Shown here: piece after piece, positions 40,546 to 50,854 of the stretch
Position numbering within the stretch: position 1 is the stretch's first letter
How the letters are laid out: every line of letters begins with the position of its first letter
DNA from: Vibrio sp. SS-MA-C1-2
GTDB taxonomy: Bacteria; Pseudomonadota; Gammaproteobacteria; Enterobacterales; Vibrionaceae
Reading direction: 5' to 3'
NCBI RefSeq assembly: GCF_021513135.1
Contig: NZ_CP090981.1
Coordinates: 1,240,001-1,304,000 of the forward strand
DNA length: 64,000 nucleotides
Position numbers and translations under genes: made by a program
Notes under the pieces: generated by a model
Database searches by the model: none
What the model was told of the DNA's origin: nothing
Seen by the model: the letters and a program-made list of their open reading frames with translations, nothing else

Positions 40546-41226
40546 TTAGTTATCTTTTTCACGATTATCATCGGGTTGTTCGTCATTTTCATCAAAAAGC
40601 GGCCAACCGCCTAATGCTTTCCATTTATTAACAATTTTGCAGAAGAGTTCAGCGGTCTTTTCTGTATCATAAAGAGCAGAATGAGCCTCTTTGTTATCAA
40701 ATTCGACTTTTGCCGTCGCACAAGCTTTTGCTAATACGGTTTGACCAAAAGCAACACCGCTGAGTGCTGCAGTATCAAAACTACCAAATGGGTGGAAAGG
40801 GATACGCTTTAATTTACAGCGTTCAGCCGCTTCCATCACAAAGCTAAGATCAAAATTAGCATTATGGGCAACCATCATCGAACGTTGACAACCTGCCGCT
40901 TTTTGCTCTTTTCTAACTAGCTTAAATATCTCTTTAAGGGCAATATCTTCAGTGACTGCACCACGTAATGGGCTAAATGGGTCGCGAATACCGATAAAAT
41001 CTAACGCCGCTTGTTCAATATTGGCATCTTCAAAAGGGAGAACATGAAAATGAATTGTTGATGCAGGGGATAGCCAACCATCATCATCCATTTTTAAAGT
41101 AACCGCGCAAATTTCAAGTAATGCATCTGTTTTGGCATTGAAGCCTGCCGTCTCTACATCAATCACAACTGGGAAGTAACCACGGAAACGGTTTTTTAGT
41201 AAGTTTGCTGAATTATCGTCGTTCAT
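40546..41226 (-). CDS. rnt: ribonuclease T
   Basis: A 3'-5' exoribonuclease of the DEDD family that trims tRNA ends and matures stable RNAs. The 226 residues contain the Exo I motif [20 protein letters not shown] near 20-39, Exo II in [14 protein letters not shown] near 120-133 (the acidic residue in NFDLS), and Exo III in [17 protein letters not shown] near 183-199. The start [19 protein letters not shown] fits the family. The acidic C-terminal tail ([15 protein letters not shown]) is longer than the core but not unusual in vibrios. Confidence 0.95.
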   Translation of the reverse strand: MNDDNSANLLKNRFRGYFPVVIDVETAGFNAKTDALLEICAVTLKMDDDGWLSPASTIHFHVLPFEDANIEQAALDFIGIRDPFSPLRGAVTEDIALKEIFKLVRKEQKAAGCQRSMMVAHNANFDLSFVMEAAERCKLKRIPFHPFGSFDTAALSGVAFGQTVLAKACATAKVEFDNKEAHSALYDTEKTAELFCKIVNKWKALGGWPLFDENDEQPDDNREKDN

Positions 41227-41360
41227 TCATTAGCTCTAAGCATTACTGGAATTAGGGCGGCTATTATGCCAGAAAGGAACTGTCGGCAAAAGATTATCGA
41301 CAAATTACTTGGCTGGGTTGGTAGTCATGATGTTTCTTTTGTTTAATTGGCGGTAATAAA

Positions 41361-41392
41361 AGTAGAGAGTTTGATTGTATGCTCTCTACTTT
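41361..41392 (-). terminator. terminator after xthA
   Basis: On the minus strand AGTAGAGAG and CTCTCTACT form a 9-bp stem with a loop of about 12 bases, followed by TTTATT. It lies about 75 bases past the xthA stop. Confidence 0.75.
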
Positions 41393-41418
41393 TCTGGCCT
41401 TTTTGTCTTCTTTATTTA

Positions 41419-41442
41419 TATACCCAAAGTAAGAAGGGGATA
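41419..41442. repeat. end-only short form of the repeat
   Basis: TATACCCAAAGTAAG followed by AAGGGGATA. This is the left and right ends of an inverted-orientation copy joined without the middle, lying just past the xthA stop. Confidence 0.6.
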
Positions 41443-41466
41443 AGTTTAAAGTAAGAAAAGAGGGGG

Positions 41467-42276
41467 TTATTCGCTAAACGTTGACCAAATTGGGGCATGA
41501 TCTGATGGCTTCTCGATCCCACGTAATGGATAATCGATACCAGCATCAGTACAGCGCTCAGCAAAACGCTTGGTTGCTAACACCACATCAATACGAAGAC
41601 CGCGATTGTCATTAAAACCTTTTGAACGGTAATCAAACCATGAAAACTGATCGTTGACCTCTGGATAAAGTTGACGATAAGTATCGATAAATCCCCAATC
41701 CATCAAACGTTTTAACCATTCACGCTCTTCTGGTTGAAAAGAACATTTTCCTGTTTTTAACCAACGTTTCGCATTGACTTCACCAATACCAATATCGAGA
41801 TCCAATGGACTAATATTAATGTCTCCCATGACGACTACATCATCTTCAGGTGTATGGTGAGTATCTAAATGAGTCATTAAGTCTTGGTAAAATTTACGTT
41901 TTGCTGGGTATTTCGTCTCATGTTTAATGCTATCACCTTGTGGGAAATATCCATTAATCACTGTTAAAGGTTTGCCATTAGGTTGCTCAAACGTTGCCAT
42001 GATAATTCGACGTTGAGCCTCGTCATCATCGCTATCAAACCCTCGTTGAACGGAAAGAGGTTCATTTTTGCATAACATCGCGACACCGTAGTGTGCTTTC
42101 TGTCCAAAGTGAAAAACCTTGTAACCCATAGCTTCAACATCGGCTAAAGGGAATGCATCATCATGAACTTTGATCTCCTGCAGACCAATGACATCAGGTT
42201 GATGCTTATCGATAATAGCTTGAAGTTGATGAAGTCTTGCGCGAAGCCCATTGATATTAAAAGAGATGATTTTCAT
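41467..42276 (-). CDS. xthA: exodeoxyribonuclease III
   Basis: AP endonuclease and 3'-5' exonuclease of base excision repair. The 269 residues match E. coli XthA (268). Motifs of the endonuclease/exonuclease/phosphatase fold are [13 protein letters not shown] at the start, [12 protein letters not shown] near 30-41 (metal-binding Glu), [15 protein letters not shown] near 149-163 (catalytic Asp and Asn), and KPSDHAPIW near the end (Asp-His). It is read toward rnt, with a terminator and an end-only repeat between them. Confidence 0.96.
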   Translation of the reverse strand: MKIISFNINGLRARLHQLQAIIDKHQPDVIGLQEIKVHDDAFPLADVEAMGYKVFHFGQKAHYGVAMLCKNEPLSVQRGFDSDDDEAQRRIIMATFEQPNGKPLTVINGYFPQGDSIKHETKYPAKRKFYQDLMTHLDTHHTPEDDVVVMGDINISPLDLDIGIGEVNAKRWLKTGKCSFQPEEREWLKRLMDWGFIDTYRQLYPEVNDQFSWFDYRSKGFNDNRGLRIDVVLATKRFAERCTDAGIDYPLRGIEKPSDHAPIWSTFSE

Positions 42277-42423
42277 TTTTAGTTCGACTTGTTGTTAAAG
42301 TTGATGGTTAACGTAACGTTACAAGATAGAAATGATTGTCATGAAAGTCAATCTCTCGATGAAGATATCTGTTGATGGCAGGCGTCTTTTTCTTTTTACT
42401 TGCGAGATTGAATTGGAAGCATG

Positions 42424-42455
42424 AAAAAAGCCAGCTGCAAATGCAACTGGCTTTA
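42424..42455 (-). terminator. terminator of the tRNA-Tyr operon
   Basis: On the minus strand AAAGCCAGTTGC and GCAGCTGGCTTTTTT form a strong stem with a four-base loop and T run, six bases after the last tRNA gene. Confidence 0.9.
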
Positions 42456-42460
42456 AATGA

Positions 42461-42545
<85 letters not shown>

Positions 42546-42661
42546 ACGGGGTCTTACTAATTGTACTTTTTTAGCTCATTAACTATTTGAAAATTAATGA
42601 CACTATGGTCTAAAATCCTTATTACTATTTAGAATAGATAATTAAGCATTTTATTAAATGA

Positions 42662-42746
<85 letters not shown>

Positions 42747-42808
42747 ACGGGGTATCACAAATTGTTCTGTTTAAGATAATTATATAAATAAAAGATTGAC
42801 GTTAAAGA

Positions 42809-42893
<85 letters not shown>

Positions 42894-42991
42894 ACGGGGT
42901 CTATCTTTACATTGTATGATTTTCTCAAATCAGTTGCACATAACGAAGAACATGTTCTTTATACACCATCACTTCGTGGCAGAAGAGAAGA

Positions 42992-43076
<85 letters not shown>

Positions 43077-43091
43077 ACAAGTGCGGAGCGC

Positions 43092-43119
43092 ATAATAACA
43101 AACTTGACGCTTCTGTAAA
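43092..43119 (-). promoter_or_regulatory. promoter of the tRNA-Tyr array
   Basis: On the minus strand, -35 TTTACA (43114-43119) and -10 TATTAT (43092-43097) are 16 bases apart. The GC-rich stretch GCGCTCCGC follows, like the discriminator of growth-rate-regulated stable RNA promoters. The start point would be about 9 bases before the first tRNA. Confidence 0.7.
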
Positions 43120-43289
43120 GTGTTTTAGTTAGAAAAAAATTCTTTTGTCGCTTTTTTCAACGAATTAGCGGATTATTAAGCAATCATAGTAATATTTACA
43201 CTTCTTTACTTCAAATGCACAGTAATTAACGAATAGATTTTATTTATTTATGTATGATGTAAATACTTAATGGATTATGGTTATTTGTA

Positions 43290-44426
43290 ATGAAAAAAAT
43301 TCTATTTACCGCCCTTATTCTTGTTGCAGCAGTTGTTGGTTATAGCCAATATCCAACTCACGCAGCTAAACCCTCTGTAAAACCGGCTAAAATTCGTACT
43401 GTTCCTGTAACAACAGCGGACGTTGGCACTAAATCGATGAGTCAATCGCTTTCTTTAATTGGTAAATTAAATGCTGAACAGTCAGTGAATATTGCCTCTG
43501 AAACCTCAGCTAAAGTTGATGAAATTTTAGTTAAAGCCAATAGCAATGTGAAACAAGGGCAACTTCTGATTCAACTTGAAGATGACAAGGCAAAGGCTGT
43601 ACAGATTGAGGCAAAAGCCTTCTTACAAGATGAAATCCGAATTTTAAATGAGTATCGAACGTTGGTGACTAAAGGAGCGATAACTCAAACGGCATTAGAT
43701 GCACAACAAGCCAGTGTTGATATAGCCAAAGCTCGTCTTGCAGCGGCGGAAGCTCAGTTACAAGATCACTATATTCGAGCGCCTTTTGCGGGGACCTTAG
43801 GGTTAATTGACTTTAGTCGTGGCGAATTAATTACAACAGGTGAAGAGTTATTTACTTTAGATAATCTCTCGATTATGCGATTGGATCTTCCTGTCCCTGC
43901 TCGTTATCTTTCCCAACTTCATCGAGGGATGGATGTGACGGCGACGACACAAGCTTGGCCAGGCATTATCTTTCATGGCAAAATTTCAGTGATTGATACT
44001 CGTATTGACCCCGATTCACTCAATGTTCGTGTTCGAATTCTATTTGAAAATAAAAATAACCAACTAAAACCGGGTATGTTAATGAGCTCGAAGGCGAGAT
44101 TTGCTGCTGAGACTAATGTCATTATTCCTGCTCAAGCGTTAGAGTATTCTGGGACTAAACGTTTTGTTTATCTTGTCGATCAAATGAATATTGCTAATCG
44201 AACTCAAGTGAAACTAGGTGCTCGAGTTGATAATCAAGTCGTCATTGAAGAAGGCTTAAAAGAGGGGGATCGTATTGTTGTTCAAGGTTTGGTCAATATG
44301 CGTGATGGGTTAAAAATTAAAGATCTTACTCAGCAATCAACGTTAACAACAGACTCTACATCAGAAACAGACAAACCATCAAAAATAGATAAGTCAGTAG
44401 TGACAGATAAAGCAGGGAATAGCTAA
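43290..44426 (+). CDS. RND efflux periplasmic adaptor subunit
   Basis: Membrane fusion protein linking an RND pump to an outer-membrane channel. The 378 residues start with a signal or anchor helix (MKKILFTALILVAAVVGYSQ). A biotinyl-lipoyl-like half motif follows (SETSAKVDEILVKANSNVKQGQLLIQLED near 70-98). Next come a short helical hairpin (AKARLAAAEAQLQDHYIRAPFAGTLG near 150-175), a beta-barrel and a membrane-proximal domain (EGLKEGDRIVVQGLVNMRDG near 317-336). The tail is rich in T, S and K. Its stop overlaps the pump gene by one base (TAATG). No outer-membrane factor is next to it, so it probably uses a TolC encoded elsewhere. Confidence 0.88.
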   Translation: MKKILFTALILVAAVVGYSQYPTHAAKPSVKPAKIRTVPVTTADVGTKSMSQSLSLIGKLNAEQSVNIASETSAKVDEILVKANSNVKQGQLLIQLEDDKAKAVQIEAKAFLQDEIRILNEYRTLVTKGAITQTALDAQQASVDIAKARLAAAEAQLQDHYIRAPFAGTLGLIDFSRGELITTGEELFTLDNLSIMRLDLPVPARYLSQLHRGMDVTATTQAWPGIIFHGKISVIDTRIDPDSLNVRVRILFENKNNQLKPGMLMSSKARFAAETNVIIPAQALEYSGTKRFVYLVDQMNIANRTQVKLGARVDNQVVIEEGLKEGDRIVVQGLVNMRDGLKIKDLTQQSTLTTDSTSETDKPSKIDKSVVTDKAGNS

Positions 44427-47400
44427 TGTGGATTTCAGATGTTTCCGTTAAACGCCCGGTTGTTGCCATCGTTCTGAGTTTATTGTTAACCGTTTTTGGC
44501 TATGTCTCTTTTACTAAGCTTGCTGTTAGAGAGATGCCTGATGTTGAAAACCCAGTCGTCTCAATCAGTACTCGATATGAAGGGGCATCAGCTTCGATTA
44601 TGGAGAGTCAGGTGACTCAAGTTTTAGAAGATGAGTTAACTGGAATTAGTGGTATTAAAGATATTACCTCGGTCAGTCGTAATGGATCTTCTCGAATTAT
44701 AGTGGAATTTTTTCTTAATTGGGATCTCACTGAAGGGGTGAGTGATGTTCGCGATGCGGTTGCTCGGGGACAGCGACGCTTACCCGATGAAGCAGATGAT
44801 CCTGTGGTATCCAAAGATAATGGCTCAGGTGAAGCCTCTGTTTATGTCAATCTTGCGTCTTCTGAAATGGACAGAACTCAGCTAACCGATTATGCTCAGC
44901 GTGTTTTAGTCGATCGTTTTAACCTGATTAATGGTGTTAGTTCGATTGATCTTGGTGGCGCACTGTATAAAGTAATGTATGTAAAGCTTAAGCCTGAAAT
45001 GATGGCTGGGCGAGGTGTCACGGTTGCCGATATTCTCTCGGCATTAAAATCAGAAAATGTTGAAAATCCAGGAGGTGAGGTCCGAAATGACAGTATTGTC
45101 ATGTCGGTTAGAACTAAGCGCCTTTATGCCAATCCTCAAGACTTTAATTATCTGGTAGTACGTTACGCATCAGATGGTTCACCTATCTATTTACAAGATG
45201 TGGCGTCTGTTTATATTGGTGCTGAAAATGAGAATTCGACATTTAAAAGTAATGGCGTTAATAATTTAAGTTTAGCGGTGATTGCTCAATCGGATGCCAA
45301 CCCATTAACGGTGGCGGCAGGGGTAAGAAAAGAGGTTGAGCGAATGCAAAGCTTCTTACCAAAAGGGACGACGTTAGTGGTGGATTATGATGCCACTGTC
45401 TTTATTGATCGCTCCATTGATGAGGTTTATAAAACCCTATTAATGACTGCTGGATTAGTGATTCTGATCCTCTATATCTTCCTTGGTCAATTACGAGCAA
45501 CATTAATCCCTGCGGTGACCGTACCTGTTTCATTGATCTCGGCATTTATGGCTGCCTATTTTTTTGGTTTCTCAATCAATTTATTGACATTAATGGCACT
45601 GATTCTGGCCATTGGGTTAGTCGTTGATGATGCGATTGTGGTGGTTGAGAATATCTTTCACCATTTAGATCGCGGTGAAACGCCATTAGTTGCAGCGTAT
45701 AAAGGGACGCGTGAGGTTGGTTTTGCGGTTGTTGCAACCACCTTTGTCCTAGTCATGGTATTTTTGCCTATCTCGTTTATGGAAGGGATGGTCGGTAAAT
45801 TATTTACAGAGTTTGCGGTTTTATTAGCCATGTCAGTGGTTTTCTCTTCGATTATAGCTCTAACTCTGACTCCTGTTCTCGGCAGTAAAATCTTACGTAG
45901 TCACTCAAAAACTAAGATGAATGCATTTAATCGTGTGGTTGAGGTACTCTTTACTAGATTAGAGAGTGGGTACCGTCGGGTTGTTACTGTTGCGGTTAAG
46001 TTACGTTATGCGGCGCCTATTGTTATTATTCTCTGTATTGGTGGCAGTGTGGGACTGATGAAGATGATCCCATCTCAACTTGCCCCTCAAGAAGATCGTA
46101 GTGTCTTACTTGCCTTTATTAAAGGCGCTGAAGGAACCAGTTATAATCGAATGGTTCATAATATGGATATTGTTGAACAGCGACTTCTTCCAATGCTTGG
46201 CCAAGGTGTTTTAAAATCCTTTAGTATTCAGACGCCTGCGTTTGGAGGGCGAGCTGGAGATCAGACTGGTTATGTTATTATGCAGCTTGAGGAGTGGGAA
46301 AATCGTGATATCAATGCACAACAAGCGTTAGGTTTAGTACGTAAAAAGCTGGCTGGGATCCCTGATGTCATGGTTCGTCCATTTATGCCGGGTTTCCGAG
46401 GACGATCAAGTGATCCGATTCAGTTTGTATTGAGTGGCTCGGATTATCAAGAGTTAAATCATTGGGCTCGGGTGTTACAAGAAGATACCAACCATTCACC
46501 TATTATTGAAAATGCGGATCTTGATTATGCTGAGACTACACCAGAATTAGTGGTTGAGGTCGATCGTCAACGTGCCGCTGAGTTAGGTGTGAGTGTTGAA
46601 GAGGTCGCTGAGACTCTAGAAGTCATGTTGGGCGGACGCAGTGAAACGACCTTTGTTGAGCGCGGTGAGGAATATGATGTTTATCTTCGTGGTGATGAGG
46701 ATAGCTTTAATAGCGTTGCTGATTTAAGTCAGATCTATATGCGTACCAATCGTGGTGATTTGATCTCTTTGGATTCCGTTACCAAAATTGAAGAGGTCGC
46801 TTCAGCTACTCGTTTAAGCCATACTTTTAAACAAAAATCTATTACTTTGAGTGCCTCAATTGGGGCTGGCTATACCTTGGGTGAAGCTCTAGATTTCTTA
46901 GAGAGTAAAGCAAAAGAGCAACTACCAGCGGATATCTCGATTAGCTATGCGGGAGAGTCAAAAGAGTATAAAGAAAATCAGAGCAGTATTTTGGCTGTCT
47001 TTGGTCTTGCTTTGTTAGTGGCTTATTTAGTGTTAGCTGCTCAGTTTGAAAGCTTTATTAATCCATTGGTTGTGATGTTAACGGTACCTATGGGGATTTT
47101 TGGTGGCTTTGCTGGGCTTTGGTTAACTGGGCAAGGACTTAATATCTATAGCCAAATTGGGATGGTGATGTTGATCGGGATGGTAACCAAAAATGGTATA
47201 TTGATCGTTGAGTTTGCTAACCAATTACGAGATCGTGGTATCGAGTTTGAGCAAGCGATTATTGATGCGTCAGCGCGTCGTCTACGTCCGATCTTAATGA
47301 CAGCATTCACCACTTTATTTGGTGCTTTACCATTAATCTTCTCAACAGGTGCAGGCTCTGAAAGTCGAATCTCTGTTGGTGTTGTGGTCTTTAGTGGAAT

Positions 47401-47548
47401 GGCATTTGCTACTCTAGTGACTCTGTTTGTTATCCCTGCGATGTATCGTTTAATTGCAGCGAAAACACATTCACCGGGCTATGTTGAAGATCAATTAAAT
47501 CAGCAATTGGTTCAATTTGAAAAAGAGAAAAATCTGAAAAAAGGCTAA
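44426..47548 (+). CDS. RND efflux permease (HAE1-like)
   Basis: Inner-membrane proton-driven efflux pump of the resistance-nodulation-division superfamily, 1040 residues. It has 12 helices in two halves, each with a large periplasmic loop. Visible features are the start MWISDVSVKRPVVAIVLSLL, the proton-relay aspartates in AIGLVVDDAIVVVENIFHHL near residues 394-413, MALILAIG, and RRLRPILMTAFTTLFGALPL near 950-969. The porter segments YEGASASIMESQVTQVLEDEL and VSRNGSSRI also fit. Drug specificity cannot be deduced. It is translationally coupled to the adaptor and followed by an Lrp-type regulator gene on the same strand. Confidence 0.92.
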   Translation: MWISDVSVKRPVVAIVLSLLLTVFGYVSFTKLAVREMPDVENPVVSISTRYEGASASIMESQVTQVLEDELTGISGIKDITSVSRNGSSRIIVEFFLNWDLTEGVSDVRDAVARGQRRLPDEADDPVVSKDNGSGEASVYVNLASSEMDRTQLTDYAQRVLVDRFNLINGVSSIDLGGALYKVMYVKLKPEMMAGRGVTVADILSALKSENVENPGGEVRNDSIVMSVRTKRLYANPQDFNYLVVRYASDGSPIYLQDVASVYIGAENENSTFKSNGVNNLSLAVIAQSDANPLTVAAGVRKEVERMQSFLPKGTTLVVDYDATVFIDRSIDEVYKTLLMTAGLVILILYIFLGQLRATLIPAVTVPVSLISAFMAAYFFGFSINLLTLMALILAIGLVVDDAIVVVENIFHHLDRGETPLVAAYKGTREVGFAVVATTFVLVMVFLPISFMEGMVGKLFTEFAVLLAMSVVFSSIIALTLTPVLGSKILRSHSKTKMNAFNRVVEVLFTRLESGYRRVVTVAVKLRYAAPIVIILCIGGSVGLMKMIPSQLAPQEDRSVLLAFIKGAEGTSYNRMVHNMDIVEQRLLPMLGQGVLKSFSIQTPAFGGRAGDQTGYVIMQLEEWENRDINAQQALGLVRKKLAGIPDVMVRPFMPGFRGRSSDPIQFVLSGSDYQELNHWARVLQEDTNHSPIIENADLDYAETTPELVVEVDRQRAAELGVSVEEVAETLEVMLGGRSETTFVERGEEYDVYLRGDEDSFNSVADLSQIYMRTNRGDLISLDSVTKIEEVASATRLSHTFKQKSITLSASIGAGYTLGEALDFLESKAKEQLPADISISYAGESKEYKENQSSILAVFGLALLVAYLVLAAQFESFINPLVVMLTVPMGIFGGFAGLWLTGQGLNIYSQIGMVMLIGMVTKNGILIVEFANQLRDRGIEFEQAIIDASARRLRPILMTAFTTLFGALPLIFSTGAGSESRISVGVVVFSGMAFATLVTLFVIPAMYRLIAAKTHSPGYVEDQLNQQLVQFEKEKNLKKG

Positions 47549-47560
47549 ATCATATAATAA

Positions 47561-47583
47561 TATACCCAAGTAAGAAGGGGATA
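47561..47583. repeat. end-only short form of the repeat
   Basis: TATACCCAAGTAAG followed by AAGGGGATA, almost the same as the short form at 41419. It lies 12 bases past the pump gene's stop and next to its terminator. Confidence 0.6.
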
Positions 47584-47586
47584 TTG

Positions 47587-47618
47587 AGAGGATAGACAAT
47601 CTTTTGAGTATCCTCTTT
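47587..47618 (+). terminator. terminator after the RND pump operon
   Basis: GAGGATA and TATCCTC form a 7-bp stem around a loop of about 15 bases, followed by TTTATT. Confidence 0.55.
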
Positions 47619-47667
47619 ATTATATAGCTATATAAAACAGAATGTTGGTTATCTTAGGTGAAAGAAG

Positions 47668-48126
47668 ATGAAATTAGATACAATAGATAAAACACTATTG
47701 AGATTGCTACAAAAAGATGCCTCTTTGTCTCTTAATGATCTTGCTGAAGCGGTAAACTTAACGACGACACCTTGTTGGAAACGACTACGGAAATTAGAGA
47801 ATTCTGGAGTCTTAAGGGAGAGAGTTGCGTTACTCGACCCGCAAAAACTCGATCTCTCATTTACCGCTTTTGTGCAGATTAAGACCAGTAATCATTCAAA
47901 AGATTGGTATCATCAATTCGTTAATACCGTGACAGAATTGCCAGAAGTGATGGAATTTTACCGAATGGCAGGTGAGTATGATTACATGATGAAGGTACAG
48001 GTAAAAGATATGCAAGCCTTTGACTATTTCTATAAAAAGTTGGTCAATAGCATTGAAGGGCTAACCAATGTCACCTCTAGTTTTGCGATGGAGCCGCTGA
48101 AATATACAACGGCTTTTGAGCTTTAA
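47668..48126 (+). CDS. Lrp/AsnC family transcriptional regulator
   Basis: A 152-residue regulator with an N-terminal helix-turn-helix (about residues 1-55: [29 protein letters not shown], then [18 protein letters not shown]) and a C-terminal RAM ligand-binding domain (about 65-145, with [20 protein letters not shown]). Family members sense amino acids and act as octamers or dimers. It is separated from the pump operon by a terminator, so a link in regulation is only possible, not shown. Its target is unknown. Confidence 0.9.
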   Translation: MKLDTIDKTLLRLLQKDASLSLNDLAEAVNLTTTPCWKRLRKLENSGVLRERVALLDPQKLDLSFTAFVQIKTSNHSKDWYHQFVNTVTELPEVMEFYRMAGEYDYMMKVQVKDMQAFDYFYKKLVNSIEGLTNVTSSFAMEPLKYTTAFEL

Positions 48127-48150
48127 TATTCAAATAAGATAATGAATACT

Positions 48151-49020
48151 TTAATCTTTACGAGGTGGACGAACTAAGCCCTCTTGAGCTGCTGATGCCA
48201 CAAGTTCACCTTGTTGATTAAATATTTCTCCGCGTACAAACCCTCTAGCACCATTAGTAATTGAGTTATCGATAGAGTAAAGTAGCCACTCATCCATCTT
48301 AAACGGTCGATGAAACCACATTGAATGGTCAATGGTGGCAATCTTTAACTTAGGTGTTAATAAACTCGCTCTATGGGGATGGAGTACGGTAGGTAAAAAA
48401 CCCCAATCTGAAGCATAACCCAAGAGATATTGATGAACTCTAGGATCGTTTGGCATATCGCCATTCGCTTTGATCCATAGGTACTGTTTTGCTTCTTTAA
48501 CCTCAGGATTTAGTGGGTTTTGAACAACCACTGGACGCACTTCAATCGGCTTTTCACCACAAAAGATGGCTTTTAATTTCTCAGGTAAATAGGTGGAAAG
48601 CTGTTGAGCCAATTGTTGTTCTGATTGTAAAGTCTCAGGTGCGGGTACATCGGGCATTTGGCTCTCTTGGTGATAAAATCCTTCCTCTTGAATATGGTAA
48701 GAGGCGGTGAGATAAAATATCGGCATGCCATTTTGAATCGCTTTAACACGACGAGTTGAGAAACTTCGGCCATCACGAAGAATATCGACATCATAAATAA
48801 TGGGTTTAGCAGAGTCGCCGGGACGTAAAAAATAACTATGAAATGAATTAACGGTTAATCCATCATGAACGGTTTTTTTTGCCGCAGAAAGTGCCTGTCC
48901 AATAACTTGACCACCATAGACTTGAGGAAAACCTAGATCTTCACTTTGGCCTCGGAAAATAAGTTTTTCAATTTGCTCTAAATTTAGCAGGGAAAGTAAA
49001 TCATTTAAGGGTTTGCTCAT
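48151..49020 (-). CDS. tesB: acyl-CoA thioesterase II
   Basis: Double hot-dog-fold enzyme hydrolysing medium- to long-chain acyl-CoAs. The 289 residues match TesB (about 286). Motifs are [24 protein letters not shown] near 24-47, [13 protein letters not shown] near 57-69 and [10 protein letters not shown]-like [12 protein letters not shown] near 199-210, with the catalytic Asp in [19 protein letters not shown] near 231-249. The A8 run in its KKT codons is intact, in contrast with the G runs elsewhere. It is divergent from the ybaY-like gene, a pair known from E. coli. Confidence 0.95.
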   Translation of the reverse strand: MSKPLNDLLSLLNLEQIEKLIFRGQSEDLGFPQVYGGQVIGQALSAAKKTVHDGLTVNSFHSYFLRPGDSAKPIIYDVDILRDGRSFSTRRVKAIQNGMPIFYLTASYHIQEEGFYHQESQMPDVPAPETLQSEQQLAQQLSTYLPEKLKAIFCGEKPIEVRPVVVQNPLNPEVKEAKQYLWIKANGDMPNDPRVHQYLLGYASDWGFLPTVLHPHRASLLTPKLKIATIDHSMWFHRPFKMDEWLLYSIDNSITNGARGFVRGEIFNQQGELVASAAQEGLVRPPRKD

Positions 49021-49045
49021 CGCTTTATTTATCCATAATTTGTTT

Positions 49046-49068
49046 TATACCCTTCATACTTGGGTATA
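49046..49068. repeat. end-only short form of the repeat
   Basis: TATACCCTTCATACTTGGGTATA is the two ends of the repeat joined. It lies in the divergent tesB/ybaY promoter region, unlike most copies, which follow genes. Confidence 0.6.
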
Positions 49069-49156
49069 TTGTCATTATTTGCTCATAGATGAGACAAATC
49101 TATTCAGATAAACACGTTACTATCCCTTTTTCGATTTGTAAACTGAGAGAGTAAAG

Positions 49157-49573
49157 ATGAAAGGTTTTCGTTATCTATTTTTAGCATTTATTGCACTGTT
49201 TGTTACTGCGTGTGGCAGTGAAGATAAAGTGGAAATGAGTACAGTCTCTGGTGAAGTGAGTTATTTATCAAAGATCGCCATTCCTGCCGAGGCGGTTGTT
49301 ACTGTCACATTATCAGATGTGTCTCGTGTCGATGCGCCGGCTGAAGAGTTAACAGCGTTAGTGTTTAATAGCGATGGAAAGCAGTCACCATTTCCATTTG
49401 AACTTCAGTATGATAAATCTCAGATTAAAGAAAATAATCGTTACGTGGTTCGTGCAACGATTACCATGAATGACAAATTGATGTTTACCACTGACAAAGC
49501 TTATCCTGTTATTAATGATCCAAGTAATACAGATAAGGTTGAACTTGTGTTAGTACGAGCTCCTCGAGGTTAA
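49157..49573 (+). CDS. ybaY: YbaY-like lipoprotein (YscW family)
   Basis: A 138-residue lipoprotein: signal sequence MKGFRYLFLAFIALFVTACGS, with the lipobox cysteine at about residue 19. This is followed by a beta-rich domain of the YbaY/YscW type (GEVSYLSKIAIPAEAVVTVTLSDVSRVDAPAEEL). Despite the family name, this is the envelope lipoprotein type rather than a secretion chaperone. The function is unknown. It is divergent from tesB, as E. coli ybaY is a neighbour of tesB; the symbol rests on this and on the fold. Confidence 0.82.
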   Translation: MKGFRYLFLAFIALFVTACGSEDKVEMSTVSGEVSYLSKIAIPAEAVVTVTLSDVSRVDAPAEELTALVFNSDGKQSPFPFELQYDKSQIKENNRYVVRATITMNDKLMFTTDKAYPVINDPSNTDKVELVLVRAPRG

Positions 49574-49577
49574 GTCT

Positions 49578-49643
49578 GTTATCCCCTTCGTACTTGAAGC
49601 TGCTAGATTGTTGAATGTATATTCATTCGTCCCAATCATAAAA
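49578..49643. repeat. partial left half of the palindromic repeat
   Basis: TATCCCCTTCGTACTTGAAG with the following GCTGCTAGATTGTTG and CCCAATCAT match the first half of the 128-bp element. The second half is missing and replaced by the stem at 49644. Confidence 0.6.
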
Positions 49644-49698
49644 AACCTGTCAGTTACTTTTTGAGGTTATTGAAACCATCAGAGATAAATGACAGGTT
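49644..49698. terminator. stem between ybaY-like and nuclease-family genes
   Basis: AACCTGTCA and TGACAGGTT form a 9-bp perfect stem around a loop of about 37 bases. It overlaps the stop codon of the convergent nuclease-family gene. Confidence 0.5.
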
Positions 49699-50767
49699 AC
49701 TTTCTAGTCTGAAGGGTAATCATCACACACGCATGATCACTGGCTTGACTATCTTCAGAGAAGATCGGATTGATGAGATGTTTATCAAAGGTTTGGTAAT
49801 TCGTCACTTCAGCGATACTTGATACATTGCCACGATTAAATTCATTAGATAGCAATATATAATCGAGAACGCTTCCTTTTGCGAAGTAATAATGAGTTGG
49901 CGGACATATATTTTGCTGTTTATGTTCACTTTCACTCTCATTATGTTGATTGAGTGAAAAGCTATTAAAAAGACGTTGGCTCTCAAAAGTACTCTCACTC
50001 ACCGAGCGTTTAAGAAAGCTATCACTGCTGATTAATGGTGATAATGGATCTGAGTGTAACTCATCATTAAAATCCCCCATTAATATCATTGGGCGGCGAG
50101 TGTTACTTTTCTGTTTTATCATTGCATATTTTAATTGTGATGCCTCCCAACCACGAAGCATTGATGCTCCCCATTTTGCAGCAGATTCAATCGCCAACTT
50201 TTCTAATACCGTCTTTTTGGTATTTAAAATAGTGGGATTATCTTCTTTGTTCGTCTTTGGTTCATCAATTAATTCAACATCAAATAGTGCACGCTTAGAT
50301 TTAAAGTGAATGACGTAACAATCACAGATCCCTATTTCTGGTAAATTGATCGCGACTCTTAGTGGTTGACGGCTAAATGAGAAATCTTCTGAGAGACACA
50401 GAGCTTGGCTTAATTCAGGGCTATGCTGAACTAGCTCTTGCTCTAATATTGGATATTTTGATGCAAAGGCAACGACAGGAGAGCGGTAGATATAATCATC
50501 AATGGCGGTGGGTGTATCGAGTGTGGAAAAATAAGGGTAGCCAATAGAAGCCATTAATGTTTTGAGTGCTTCAGGGCTAAAAACTTCTTGGAAACCAATA
50601 ATATCAGGTTGAGCACCATCGAGTAGATTTTTAATCCAAGTCTGTTTTTTCTCCCACTCATCTCGACCATAAATATTGGCAAAGTCATAAAAAGCATTAG
50701 GTGGCTCAATAAAGTTAAATAGATTTAGCGTGGCAATTTTAATGCTAGATGATGAATTAAAAGACAA
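49697..50767 (-). CDS. endonuclease/exonuclease/phosphatase family protein
   Basis: A 356-residue protein of the same fold as exonuclease III and DNase I. Motifs are IKIATLNLFNFIEPP near residue 9, DIIGFQEVFSPEALK near 55-69 (metal-binding Glu), PMILMGDFNDELHSDPLSPL near 225-244 (catalytic Asp and Asn) and SQASDHACVMITL at the end (Asp-His). The catalytic set is complete, so it is likely active. The substrate (DNA, phosphoinositide or other phosphoester) cannot be told. There is no evident signal peptide, so it is probably cytoplasmic. Confidence 0.82.
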   Translation of the reverse strand: MSFNSSSSIKIATLNLFNFIEPPNAFYDFANIYGRDEWEKKQTWIKNLLDGAQPDIIGFQEVFSPEALKTLMASIGYPYFSTLDTPTAIDDYIYRSPVVAFASKYPILEQELVQHSPELSQALCLSEDFSFSRQPLRVAINLPEIGICDCYVIHFKSKRALFDVELIDEPKTNKEDNPTILNTKKTVLEKLAIESAAKWGASMLRGWEASQLKYAMIKQKSNTRRPMILMGDFNDELHSDPLSPLISSDSFLKRSVSESTFESQRLFNSFSLNQHNESESEHKQQNICPPTHYYFAKGSVLDYILLSNEFNRGNVSSIAEVTNYQTFDKHLINPIFSEDSQASDHACVMITLQTRK

Positions 50768-50854
50768 GAAGAGACCTAATAAGAGAGTGTGTTTCTTACA
50801 GTATAACTGAGTTTTATTGTATATATTTGAGATTATTAGAACAAATTAATACCG

